64,000 nucleotides of DNA, from positions 1 through 64,000 of the forward strand of contig JAFGRT010000021.1 in assembly GCA_016935015.1 (NCBI GenBank), in the 5' to 3' direction. Of the stretch, positions 55,213 through 63,429 are shown in pieces. The DNA comes from Acidobacteriota bacterium. GTDB taxonomy: Bacteria > Acidobacteriota > JAAYUB01. The notes under the pieces are model-generated. The model saw only the letters and a program-made list of their open reading frames with translations, was not told where the DNA came from and did not search any database. The translations under genes and the position numbers were made by a program. Positions within the stretch are counted from its first letter, which is position 1, and each line of letters starts with the position of its first letter.

Positions 55213-55902
55213 TTATTCCCCTGCGGCCTTGGACGACGGTAGCAGATTGAAAGGGATGGCCAGATTGTAGCGGACTTTTACCCCTTTGCCGTTCAGTGTA
55301 GCCGGTTTGAAACGCCATTTGTCCGCCACCGTCTGTAGAGCCAGGTTATCGATGGTTTCATTTATCCCTTCGACCACGGTGAGCTGGGTTGGCTCGCCTT
55401 TTTCATTGACGACGAACGTCATCTTGACCACACCCTGCAGGCCGTCGCCGATCATTTCGGGCGGAACCTCCACCGGCGGAGCCTCCAGCTGGACGGGCGG
55501 AGCCACACCCTTTTCGGAAATCTCATGGATGGTGTCATCCACGGATTCCTCTTCGGCCGGGGGCTGGGTTGGCAGCGTGTGGGGCTTGCGGATCTGGTAG
55601 TAGCGCAACTGCAAGCGTTCGCGATCATTCATACGGAAACCGTTTTTGGTGATGTAGAAGAGCAACTCCTGGATGGTTTCCACATTCCGGAGCCTGGTTT
55701 GCAGCGCCATCTTCTCGAGAGGGCTGGCCGTTGCCAACTTCTCAACCAGTTCTTGCCGGAGTTCCTTGTATTTCTTCATTTCCGTCAGCACAAAATCAGG
55801 ATCCTGCAGGTCCCGGGGCGTGTAATCGGGGATGGTGGCCACGGCAAACGCCAGGAAGACCAGCATACAGAGAACCGAAAGGACGGTATGCTTCAAAGAC
55901 AT
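55213..55902 (-). CDS. TonB C-terminal-domain protein
   Basis: A 229-residue protein with an N-terminal hydrophobic anchor (LKHTVLSVLCMLVFLAFAVATIP), a helical stretch (residues 30-105), a short Pro-rich linker (VQLEAPPVEVPP) and a C-terminal TonB-like domain (GVVKMTFVVNEKGEPTQLTVVEGINETIDNLALQTVADKWRFKPATLNGKGVKVRYNLAIPFNL). It probably transduces energy to an outer-membrane receptor. ExbB/ExbD are not in the window. ATG 55902 has AGGAG seven bases upstream; the track's longer form is rejected. Confidence 0.88.
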   Translation of the reverse strand: MSLKHTVLSVLCMLVFLAFAVATIPDYTPRDLQDPDFVLTEMKKYKELRQELVEKLATASPLEKMALQTRLRNVETIQELLFYITKNGFRMNDRERLQLRYYQIRKPHTLPTQPPAEEESVDDTIHEISEKGVAPPVQLEAPPVEVPPEMIGDGLQGVVKMTFVVNEKGEPTQLTVVEGINETIDNLALQTVADKWRFKPATLNGKGVKVRYNLAIPFNLLPSSKAAGE

Positions 55903-56155
55903 GGCTGACTCCTGTAGCAATTTTTGTTTATTATATACGTGTTTCACTGCACGTTGGCAACATAATTATCGGCGCAGGGCCGTCGCCGTCCCGGTTCCGG
56001 ACGCGGCGAGTACTCGGTGAGCCGGTGGCCAGTAAAGCACACCACTCCCCAAACGGTAAACCCTTCGACCCAAAAGGGGTTCGAGATTTTTCATTGCGGC
56101 GGCCCAAATCCTAAAGTAGAATGGGTACCCGATGCCAGCCTGAAAGCCGAACACC

Positions 56156-56971
56156 ATGACCGACGAACACCTTTCCCCAGCGAAGCCGCCGGCAGAAGAT
56201 ACTCCGGAACCCCTGGTTGCTTTTTCCGCCTACACACCGGTGGCGCCTGAAAAACCCCCGCCGCCACGCGGATTGATCCGCCTGTTGGGGTTGCTGGAAA
56301 TCTTTCTGGTTTCCGGACTGCTGACGGATTCGCTGGCCGTCGCTCTGATTACCGGCCTGACGGGCGAGGATGCCAAAGCCATCATGAAATCCGCCGAGAG
56401 TCTTTTCCTGTACCTGATGCTCAGCACCATCTTGATCCTGCTGGTGGTGGTTATTCTGCAGCACCTGCACCGGCGTGAACCGGAGCTGACTCTCCGCTTC
56501 ATGCCGCGGCAACGCCTGTATTCCAATACTCTGTTCGCTCTGTTGGCCGTGCCGGTGTTCATCGTGTTCATGCTGGGCGCCGGGAGTTTTTTCAATGTCG
56601 TTTTCCCTGGATCGGTGCCGGAAAGGAATCCGTTGCTGGAACTGATCCGGACGCCGGATCATTTGCTCCTGTTCATGATCAGCAGCATCTTTGCCGGCGG
56701 ATTTCGGGAAGAGGTCCAGCGGGCTTTTGTCATCAACCGCACTGCTGTCTTTTTCTGGTCCCCCTATCTCGGTCTGGTGGCGTGGAGCCTCTTCTTTGGG
56801 CTGCAGCATTACACCCAGGGCTTGGCGGCCATCTTCATCACGGCGGTCCTGGGACTCGGCTTCGGCCTGATGTATATCTGGCGCAAGAACATTTATCTGC
56901 CGTTTTTTACGCATGCCTGCTTCAACGGCGCCGTGCTGATCTTTTACTGGGTTGGGCGACCCCTGACGTGA
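56156..56971 (+). CDS. CPBP-family intramembrane metalloprotease
   Basis: A 271-residue polytopic protein of the CAAX protease and bacteriocin-processing (CPBP/Rce1-like) family. Helices start at about residue 40; the catalytic motifs are GGFREEVQRAF (EExxxR), FFGLQHYTQG (FxxxH) and FTHACFN (HxxxN/D). A Pro-rich cytoplasmic N-terminus of about 40 residues precedes them. Role unknown; these often process prenylated or peptide substrates. Single gene, 57 bases before the adenosine-specific kinase gene on the same strand. Confidence 0.9.
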   Translation: MTDEHLSPAKPPAEDTPEPLVAFSAYTPVAPEKPPPPRGLIRLLGLLEIFLVSGLLTDSLAVALITGLTGEDAKAIMKSAESLFLYLMLSTILILLVVVILQHLHRREPELTLRFMPRQRLYSNTLFALLAVPVFIVFMLGAGSFFNVVFPGSVPERNPLLELIRTPDHLLLFMISSIFAGGFREEVQRAFVINRTAVFFWSPYLGLVAWSLFFGLQHYTQGLAAIFITAVLGLGFGLMYIWRKNIYLPFFTHACFNGAVLIFYWVGRPLT

Positions 56972-57027
56972 GGGGTGCATCGGCCATCGAACACGTTCAA
57001 GTCCCTGAAATTATGGAGGAGAACAGT

Positions 57028-57510
57028 ATGGAGATCCAGACAGTCACCCTGGAGATTCCACCGGAAAGCAACCTCATCCTCGGACACTCCCATTTCATCA
57101 AGACAGTGGAAGACCTCTTCGAGGCGATGGTGAACTCCGTTCCCAACGTCAAGTTCGGCGTCGCTTTCTGCGAAGCCTCCATGGAAAGGTTGATCCGCTG
57201 GGACGGCACCGATGATGAGCTCGTTCAGGTCGCGATCCGGAATGCCCAGGCTGTGGGCGCAGGGCACATGTTCATCATCGTGATGCGTGATGCCTACCCC
57301 ATCAATGTCCTGCCCAAAATCCGCGATTGCCATGAAGTGGTGCGGATTTTCTGCGCCACGGCCAATCCGGTGCAGGTGCTGGTGGCGCAAACGGAGCAGG
57401 GTCGAGGTATCCTGGGGGTCGTCGACGGGCAATCCCCGCTGGCGCCGGAACTGGGCGAACATCAGCAGGTCCGCCGGGAGTTTCTGCGCAAGATCGGCTA
57501 CAAGCGGTAA
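57028..57510 (+). CDS. Adenosine-specific kinase (DUF355-type)
   Basis: A 160-residue protein from ATG 57028 (GGAGGAG just upstream). The family signature is strong: LEIPPESNLILGHSHFIKTVEDLFEAM, VKFGVAFCEAS, RWDGTDDELVQVAIRNAQAVGAGHMFIIVMRDAYPINVLPKIRDCHEVVRIFCATANPVQVL. Members are annotated as adenosine-specific kinases from structural work on archaeal examples; the physiological role is not settled. It lies between the CPBP protease and a convergent PEBP gene. Confidence 0.93.
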   Translation: MEIQTVTLEIPPESNLILGHSHFIKTVEDLFEAMVNSVPNVKFGVAFCEASMERLIRWDGTDDELVQVAIRNAQAVGAGHMFIIVMRDAYPINVLPKIRDCHEVVRIFCATANPVQVLVAQTEQGRGILGVVDGQSPLAPELGEHQQVRREFLRKIGYKR

Positions 57511-57564
57511 TCGTACCGGATGGCGGCGTCGATGGCAACACCGGCCGAATCTCCGGAGCTCCGG

Positions 57565-58137
57565 TCAGCGTTGCCGTTGATAGCGGCCCATCAACTGGGC
57601 GCTGGCCAGGATGTGATCGTTCATTTCCTGCAGCAGCCGGTGTTTGGACATGCCGCCGGGTTGTTCGAGCCGCTTGTCAAGGGCGTAGAGCGAGAAGGTA
57701 TACCGGTGGGCCGAACCGGGCGGCGGGCAAGGCCCGCCATAGCCGATCCGCCGGAAGTCGTTCACACCCTGGCATGTACCGTCCGCCAGCTGTTCCACTT
57801 TGGGAATGTCCTCAGGCAGACCCGTGCCGGTGGCCGGGATATTATAGATCACCCAGTGCACCCATGTTCCCACCGGGGCATCCGGGTCATCGCAGATCAG
57901 CGCCAGTGTGACGGTCCCCTCGGGCACGGTACTCCAGTTAAGGGGCGGTGAAAGATCCGGTCCGTCGCAGGTGTGGCGTACCGGGATGGATTGGCCCTCG
58001 CCGAATGACGGGCTGGTGAGTTGGAAGACCATAATGCTGTTCGCCTCCTGTCGCGGGGTATGGGACACGGAGTGACCGGCGCAAAGCAGAATAATGACTG
58101 CTCCGAGTCCGGCCCATACAACCATCTTGTCATTCAT
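57565..58137 (-). CDS. YbhB/YbcL-type phosphatidylethanolamine-binding protein, exported form
   Basis: A 190-residue PEBP. The core from about residue 36 (FQLTSPSFGEGQSIPVRHTCDGPDLSPPL, DDPDAPVGTWVHWVIYNIPA, GTCQGVNDFRRIGYGGPCPPPGSAHRY, LYALDKRL) is the full YbhB domain with the GxxGP ligand-binding loop and the HRY motif. The N-terminus adds a signal or anchor sequence (MVVWAGLGAVIILLCAGHSVS) that cytoplasmic YbhB proteins lack, so it is probably periplasmic. GAGGA precedes the ATG. Confidence 0.92.
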   Translation of the reverse strand: MNDKMVVWAGLGAVIILLCAGHSVSHTPRQEANSIMVFQLTSPSFGEGQSIPVRHTCDGPDLSPPLNWSTVPEGTVTLALICDDPDAPVGTWVHWVIYNIPATGTGLPEDIPKVEQLADGTCQGVNDFRRIGYGGPCPPPGSAHRYTFSLYALDKRLEQPGGMSKHRLLQEMNDHILASAQLMGRYQRQR

Positions 58138-58172
58138 GAGCGGTCCTCGAAGGATAAGCTACAGCTATTTTA

Positions 58173-58511
58173 TCACATTTCTGGAGAATGGGGCAGAAGC
58201 GGTCGCAGTCGCACCAAGGTCGCCCCCCAGTGACCTCTTTCCGGCGGGGCGTCCCGGTATGATTCGACGAAGTCGAGTTTGTCCATGACCTGCCGGATCC
58301 GCTGCCGCTGGAAACCGGTCCCCTTGCCGTGAATCAGGCGCACTTCCCGCCAGCCCTGCTGCCGGCACAATTCAAGATATTCGGTTACCGCGGCGGGGAT
58401 GTCGTGGGGCAGGAATGTATGGAGATCGAGGGAATCTTCCAGGGGAATCCGAACGATGTCTTCGCCGTCATCCCCGGGAAACCAAGGGGTTTCATGATCG
58501 TCGGAAGACAT
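58173..58511 (-). CDS. Smr-domain protein
   Basis: A 112-residue stand-alone Smr domain: LDLHTFLPHDIPAAVTEYLELCRQQGWREVRLIHGKGTGFQRQRI and GHWGATLVRLRPL. The conserved DLHxx, HGKG and GHWGAT stretches are present. Smr domains in MutS2 are endonucleases that act on DNA or collided-ribosome mRNA; free forms are less well understood. It starts four bases after the stop of the unknown-function gene upstream, so they are one transcription unit. Confidence 0.92.
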   Translation of the reverse strand: MSSDDHETPWFPGDDGEDIVRIPLEDSLDLHTFLPHDIPAAVTEYLELCRQQGWREVRLIHGKGTGFQRQRIRQVMDKLDFVESYRDAPPERGHWGATLVRLRPLLPHSPEM

Positions 58512-58515
58512 CGGC

Positions 58516-59319
58516 TCAGACTTCCTGGATTCGCCTCTTGAGCACGGCCCGGATGTCCTCCAGGTTGCGCTTGTAAATCAGGCTCATCACATAGAGTTCA
58601 TTGGCCAGGAAAAGCGGAATCAGGCAGTACTCGAGCAGCAGGAGGCTGAACAGTTGCGGCTTGTCCTTGAGTTCGGTGGTCCGCTCAGCAGAGCAGTGGG
58701 AGACCACTTTCAGAATCTTTGACTTGGCATAGGTGAATTTTCGTTTTTCCAGAATGATGTTGGGATTGATCTCCATAAAATCGTTGGCGGGGCAAGGGAG
58801 GCATCCCTGGGCCTGATCCTTGACCATGTCACCGAATTCGTTGAAGATATCATGCATCTCCTTGAGACGGTCGACCTGCGGATCGATGATGAACTGCTTT
58901 TCCTTGGCCGCCTTCCAGTGCAGCATGGTGTTGCGGAAATTATAGGCGAACCGTTTGATGAGAAATTCGACATTCATCTTCATTTGGACCTCCTGGATGA
59001 GATCCAGGACAAGATCGGTGAAATCGTCCAGGTTGAAATCATCATGGTAAACATTCACCGATGTCTCTACGGTGAGGCCATCCGCTTCGGAAATCAGTTC
59101 AATGGCATACACGTTGTTGAGATCCATGTTGAACCGGTTGTGCAGCCGCAACCGCAACTGGAGGGGGGCGTCTTTTTCCGGAGTTTCGCCGTCTTTTTTG
59201 ATTTCGCGGTTGAGGCTGGTGTCGATCTTGGCGCCCAGGTCACTGTGCCGGAACAGGATCATGGCGTTGTAAACGATTTCGTCCAGGGAATTATCACTGA
59301 TTTCGATAAAGTCTTTCAA
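58516..59319 (-). CDS. Hypothetical protein
   Basis: A 267-residue, probably cytoplasmic protein without recognised domains. It starts MKDFIEISDNSLDEIVYNAMILF. The middle is acidic with alternating strands (LQLRLRLHNRFNMDLNNVYAIELIS..VETSVNVYHDDFNLDDFTDLVLDLIQEVQMK). A CxxC (CLPCP) occurs near residue 175. The C-terminus is helical and mildly hydrophobic (LFSLLLLEYCLIPLFLANELYVMSLIYKR). No paralogue is in the window. It is co-transcribed with the downstream Smr gene. The 295 bases upstream (59320-59614) hold no other gene. Confidence 0.72.
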   Translation of the reverse strand: MKDFIEISDNSLDEIVYNAMILFRHSDLGAKIDTSLNREIKKDGETPEKDAPLQLRLRLHNRFNMDLNNVYAIELISEADGLTVETSVNVYHDDFNLDDFTDLVLDLIQEVQMKMNVEFLIKRFAYNFRNTMLHWKAAKEKQFIIDPQVDRLKEMHDIFNEFGDMVKDQAQGCLPCPANDFMEINPNIILEKRKFTYAKSKILKVVSHCSAERTTELKDKPQLFSLLLLEYCLIPLFLANELYVMSLIYKRNLEDIRAVLKRRIQEV

Positions 59320-59614
59320 ACTGACCTCCGCTCGGAAAGGGTTGCGATCCTATGGCGGAATGCTCTTCGGATGGGCCGGAACCACCGGTTTCAAGCCAGG
59401 GCACGCCGTTGCTGCTCCATGACGGTTTAAACCCGCCTAAAGTTCAGAATATATCGGAAAACGGGCGGACTTTCAAGAATTTGTTTTGCACGTCTTGCCC
59501 GCGGAGGTAGTTCCGACGAAAAGTTCGGCCCGCCTGATTTTCGTGGTATAAATGGTGATACATGAAAACGGATGTGGCAGGAAGCAACTGGCTTCCATCC
59601 CGGCCGGAGGAAAT

Positions 59615-60265
59615 GTGCGAAAATGCCCGTGGTGCAAGGAAACGGTGGCCGTCAAACAACGCAATCTGGCCGCGTGTCCCTTCTGCGGGCGTTCCTGGCT
59701 GCCCGGCGACCCTGGTCTGCAGGTGTTGAATGCGCGGCGGATCGCCGAGATCATCGAGCGCCAGACGTTACGGTACCGCCGGCTTGTGGGCTACGGCAGC
59801 GCCGTTGTGGCCGCGCTATTTTTACTGGCACCGGTGTTCCATATTGGGGTAAGCCCCCTGGTCGTCGTGCCGCTGCTGGTGCTGGCCCACAGCCTGGTGA
59901 TACGGTATTTCCTGGTGGCAAAGGCCCGCCGGGTCCTGAGCCGTACCCGCCGGATGTTTGTCCGCTGGATCACGCGGCTGGTACTTCTGTGGGCCGGATC
60001 CCTCGGTTATGGTTTTACCGTGCTGCCGGTGGTGGGAGTGGTCTGCGGGGTGGCGACGTTCGCCGGTTTGACCTCCATCGTCCATGCCTATACGGTGTGG
60101 AGCCTGCGCCGGGAACAGGCCGACGCGCCCCTGACCGGCTGGGAAAAACTGGTGCTCGGCCTGCTGGCCGGGATGACTGTGTTGGTACTGGCCGGCTTGC
60201 TGCTGGCGGCCCTCTTGCTGGGCTGGACGGTGAACCAGTTGGTGAATCTGCTGTCGGGGAGTTGA
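59615..60265 (+). CDS. Zinc-ribbon membrane protein
   Basis: A 216-residue protein starting at GTG 59615 just after GGAGG. The N-terminus is a zinc ribbon (KCPWCKETVAVKQRNLAACPFCGRSW, two CxxC). The rest has four or five hydrophobic helices (AVVAALFLLAPVFHIGVSPLVVVPLLVLAHS, LVLLWAGSLGYGFTVLPVVGVV, LGLLAGMTVLVLAGLLLAALLLG). The earlier start in the track (59552) adds a sequence with no support. It is four bases before the next gene and probably co-expressed with it. Function unknown. Confidence 0.78.
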   Translation: MRKCPWCKETVAVKQRNLAACPFCGRSWLPGDPGLQVLNARRIAEIIERQTLRYRRLVGYGSAVVAALFLLAPVFHIGVSPLVVVPLLVLAHSLVIRYFLVAKARRVLSRTRRMFVRWITRLVLLWAGSLGYGFTVLPVVGVVCGVATFAGLTSIVHAYTVWSLRREQADAPLTGWEKLVLGLLAGMTVLVLAGLLLAALLLGWTVNQLVNLLSGS

Positions 60266-60269
60266 TGCC

Positions 60270-60923
60270 ATGGAAAGTATCATGCAGTACCTGACCGCCT
60301 TCGGTCTGGCCACCGGTGCCGGCGGCAAGGCCGCCATCCCTTTGCTGGCCCTGGGCGTATTTCATTACACGCCGTACTTCGAGCTGTCCGAACGATTTGC
60401 CTGGATCGCCAGCCCGGTGGTGATGACCGTGCTGGCGGTGGTCATGATCGCTGAGATCGTGGCCGACGCCCATCCCGAAATGGGCCGGTTTGCCGACGTG
60501 GCCGCCTATCTGCCCAAACTGGCGGCCGGTTTCATCGCCTTCGCCGCCGTGACGGGGGAGGTGGATGACAGCCTGCAGCAGCTGCTGGGTACGGGCGTTC
60601 TGGGCGGCGTCACGGCCGGCGGCGCCACCTGGCTGCGCAACCGGATGCGCCGGCCCGTCCGTGACCATGCCGAGGAATTGCACGACGGTATCGGCCGGGT
60701 GGCCGCCATCGGCGAATCCGGACTGGTGGCTTCGCTTAGCACCGCCTTCATCCTGGTGCCGGTAATCGGGGCGGTGGGACTGGCCCTAAGCGCTGGCGGC
60801 GGCTGGTTGTTCAGCCGGCGCCTGGATGATCGGCGCCGGTCATGCCCCCATTGCAAACAGCCCGTGCGACATGATGCGCTGGTGTGCCCGCACTGCCGTC
60901 GCGACATGGTGTCCGGTGCCTGA
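60270..60923 (+). CDS. DUF4126-type membrane protein with C-terminal zinc ribbon
   Basis: A 217-residue protein. The N-terminal part (LTAFGLATGAGGKAAIPLLALGVFHYTPYFELSERFAWIASPVVMTVLAVVMIAEIVADAHPEM) matches the DUF4126 pattern of helices. GLVASLSTAFILVPVIGAVGLALSAGGGWLF is a further segment, and the last 30 residues are a zinc ribbon (CPHCKQPVRHDALVCPHCRRDM). GGGGAG precedes the ATG. It is adjacent to another zinc-ribbon membrane protein and possibly acts with it. Function unknown. Confidence 0.8.
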   Translation: MESIMQYLTAFGLATGAGGKAAIPLLALGVFHYTPYFELSERFAWIASPVVMTVLAVVMIAEIVADAHPEMGRFADVAAYLPKLAAGFIAFAAVTGEVDDSLQQLLGTGVLGGVTAGGATWLRNRMRRPVRDHAEELHDGIGRVAAIGESGLVASLSTAFILVPVIGAVGLALSAGGGWLFSRRLDDRRRSCPHCKQPVRHDALVCPHCRRDMVSGA

Positions 60924-61132
60924 GAGGCGGTCCGGACTTCATGTCGTATTTCCGGTTCAGCGGCCCATTGGCCGTCTTCTTCGACCGTTGGCTCAGCCGG
61001 CACATTTTTCCGCCGTTTTCCTTGGGCTCGTCAAACAAATATGGAATAATAGCCGTAAAACGGGTACCGCACACCCGGCACTCCGTGCGGAACCGGTAGT
61101 CGGTGTTAGTCCCCACGGAAAGGAGTCGTACC

Positions 61133-62344
61133 ATGACACAGCCCTATCATTCCCGGATGGGAGATTTCGGTATGGATCGTCGCAAATTTTTCAAGACGCT
61201 GGGTCTCTGCTCGATGGTCGCCGGCGGCGTCGTCCTGGGTGTGCCTGCCTCGGCCGCCGATGCCGAACCGGAACCCCCGGTGACGACGAATATCGATGAT
61301 TTCATGAAGGCGCCGCGTGGACCGCATGCCCTGCCCGGACTGCGGCCCGGCAAGGTGGTACAGGTCACCGATCCGTCCGCCATCCACCAAGGCCGGATCA
61401 TGGCCGAACCGGTCCGGGACATGGTTCGGCGGGCGATTACCGAGCTGACGGGCCAGGATCTGGAGCAGAGTTTCCGGCTGATGTTCACCGTTGACGACGT
61501 CGTCGGTCTCAAGGTGAACCCCGTGGGGGCTCCGCTCATCAGCACCCGACTGGAAGTGGTGGACGCCCTCATCGAATGGCTCACCGCCAACGGCCTTCCC
61601 CGGCGCAATATTGTCATTTGGGACCGCTTCGAAGATATGCTGACGGAGGCCGGCTACACCCCGGAACGTTTCCCTGGCCTGCGCATTGAAGCCCTGCAGA
61701 CCATGGGCGACGAAAGCAACCTCTGGCGTGACGCCGCCGGGAATCATGTGAGCCAGGGGAATTTCGATCGGGACGTCTTTTATCTGGCGCGTGGCGTGGC
61801 CGGTAAAAATGTCCGCGGTTACAAGGATGACGAGTATTATCTCAACCAGCATGTTTTCAACGGTGAATATTCCTATTTCGGCAAACTGCTGACCCAATCC
61901 CTGACCAAGATCATCAACATCCCGGTTTTCAAGAATACCGGCAACGGCATCTCCATGGCCACCAAGAACCTGGGATACGGGGCCATCTGCAATACGGGGC
62001 GGTTGCACCAGCCGCTGTTTTTCAAGGTCTGCACCGAGGTGCTGGCGGCGCCGGTGATCCGGGACAAGCTGGTGCTCAACATCACCGACGGCCTGCGGGG
62101 CCAGTACGACGGCGGTCCCATGAAAAACGAGCAGTTCGTGTACGAGTACGCCACCATCTATGCCGCCACCGATCCGTTCGCCCTGGATATGATCTGTCAC
62201 AATCAGATTACGGCCAAGCGCAAAGAGATGGGCGTCAAGGTAAACGAGCACCCGCGCTTCACAGAGTATCTGCACTATGCCGCCTCGCTGGGGCTGGGTG
62301 TGGCCGATCCCGCCCGCATCCATCATGTGCAGGTGAGAATATGA
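61133..62344 (+). CDS. Tat-exported DUF362-domain protein
   Basis: A 403-residue protein starting at ATG 61133 (AAAGGAG eight bases upstream). Its signal has the twin-arginine motif DRRKFFK followed by a hydrophobic run (GLCSMVAGGVVLGVPASAADA). The mature part is DUF362-like: VGLKVNPVGAPLISTRLEVVDALIEWL, NGISMATKNLGYGAICN, LNITDGLRGQYDGGP, ATDPFALDMICHN. DUF362 proteins often bind Fe-S clusters, but no CxxC cluster motifs are seen in this one. Tat export implies folding with a cofactor in the cytoplasm. It overlaps the next gene by four bases (ATGA). Confidence 0.88.
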   Translation: MTQPYHSRMGDFGMDRRKFFKTLGLCSMVAGGVVLGVPASAADAEPEPPVTTNIDDFMKAPRGPHALPGLRPGKVVQVTDPSAIHQGRIMAEPVRDMVRRAITELTGQDLEQSFRLMFTVDDVVGLKVNPVGAPLISTRLEVVDALIEWLTANGLPRRNIVIWDRFEDMLTEAGYTPERFPGLRIEALQTMGDESNLWRDAAGNHVSQGNFDRDVFYLARGVAGKNVRGYKDDEYYLNQHVFNGEYSYFGKLLTQSLTKIINIPVFKNTGNGISMATKNLGYGAICNTGRLHQPLFFKVCTEVLAAPVIRDKLVLNITDGLRGQYDGGPMKNEQFVYEYATIYAATDPFALDMICHNQITAKRKEMGVKVNEHPRFTEYLHYAASLGLGVADPARIHHVQVRI

Positions 62345-63207
62345 GTGTGGCGGTGTGGGTCCTGGGGCTCTGGCTGGGCGTCGCCGTCGGCGGCAGCGGT
62401 CCGGCGAAGGAGCCCTTGCCGGAGGTGGCCGCGCCGCCCGGCTGGGAACACACGGCGCCGGACCGGTTGTACACGGCGAGTGATCTCTACGGTTACATCA
62501 ACGGTGGCGCCGAGGTCTTCTTGGAACTCGGCTTCCGGCAGTTGAAGGTTCGGAAGTTTGCCCGCGGCGAAGATGTGTTGGCGGTGGAGATCTATCGTAT
62601 GCGGGATACGGCCGCCGCCCTGGGCACCTATCTCATGAAGTGCGGCCGCGAACGCCGTGACCCTTCCCTGGCCGGTCGTCATACGGTGGGTCGGTATCAG
62701 TTGATGATGCAGCAGAACCGCTATTTCGTGCTCATTCACAACGAGTCCGGCGTGGAGGCGGTGATAACGGACATGATCGCCTGCGGCCGGGCCGTCTTAC
62801 GGCGGCTGCCCCCCGACGAGGATGTTCCAGCGCTAAAGAATATGCCTCAGCCCAACCGGGTGGATGGTTCTCTGCGGCTGATCCGCGGCCCCTTCACCCT
62901 GCAGGCGGTGTACACCCTCGGCTCCGGAGACATCCTCCAGCTGGGCGGACAAGTTACGGCGGTGGCGGCCGATTATGCGGTCGCGGCGGACGAGACCCAT
63001 ACCCTGATCCGGACGGAGTATCCCTCCGTCGCCCGGGCTCGGGCGGCGTTCCGCCAGGTGCGCTCCGGTCTGGATCCGGAGTTGACCGTGCGGCGTGACG
63101 GCGCGGACCGGTTTTTTTTTCAGGATTATGCCGGGCGCTACGGTCTGGTCGTCCGGGACGGGGCTCGCCTGGACGTGACCGTCAATCTGGCTGTTCCGCC
63201 GCAGTAG
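62341..63207 (+). CDS. DUF6599-family protein
   Basis: A 288-residue protein, translationally coupled to the DUF362 gene (ATGA). It begins with a short hydrophobic N-terminus (VAVWVLGLWLGVAVGGSG) that may be a signal, then the signature LYGYINGGAEVFLELGFRQLKVRKF and IYRMRDTAAALGTYL. The end is a beta domain (FFFQDYAGRYGLVVRDGARLDVTVNL). The family is common beside Tat-DUF362 proteins; the pair probably forms a periplasmic complex of unknown role. Confidence 0.82.
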   Translation: MSVAVWVLGLWLGVAVGGSGPAKEPLPEVAAPPGWEHTAPDRLYTASDLYGYINGGAEVFLELGFRQLKVRKFARGEDVLAVEIYRMRDTAAALGTYLMKCGRERRDPSLAGRHTVGRYQLMMQQNRYFVLIHNESGVEAVITDMIACGRAVLRRLPPDEDVPALKNMPQPNRVDGSLRLIRGPFTLQAVYTLGSGDILQLGGQVTAVAADYAVAADETHTLIRTEYPSVARARAAFRQVRSGLDPELTVRRDGADRFFFQDYAGRYGLVVRDGARLDVTVNLAVPPQ

Positions 63208-63429
63208 TCGCCTGTAGCACGATCAAAATCCAAAAAGGCCGATCCTCATCGGTGGAATCTCCTGTATAATAAGTGATAGTCCTGTTTCGACACCAGGGGT
63301 GGAGACACCGCCGGGTCGCAAGCCAGACGTCACGTTTCGCCTCATGCCGGATTTACCTCGGCCGGTTTGGGAACAGGCGGCGGCCGGCGGCACTTCGCCG
63401 GCCGGAAAATTCTATCGGGAGTAAACCCC

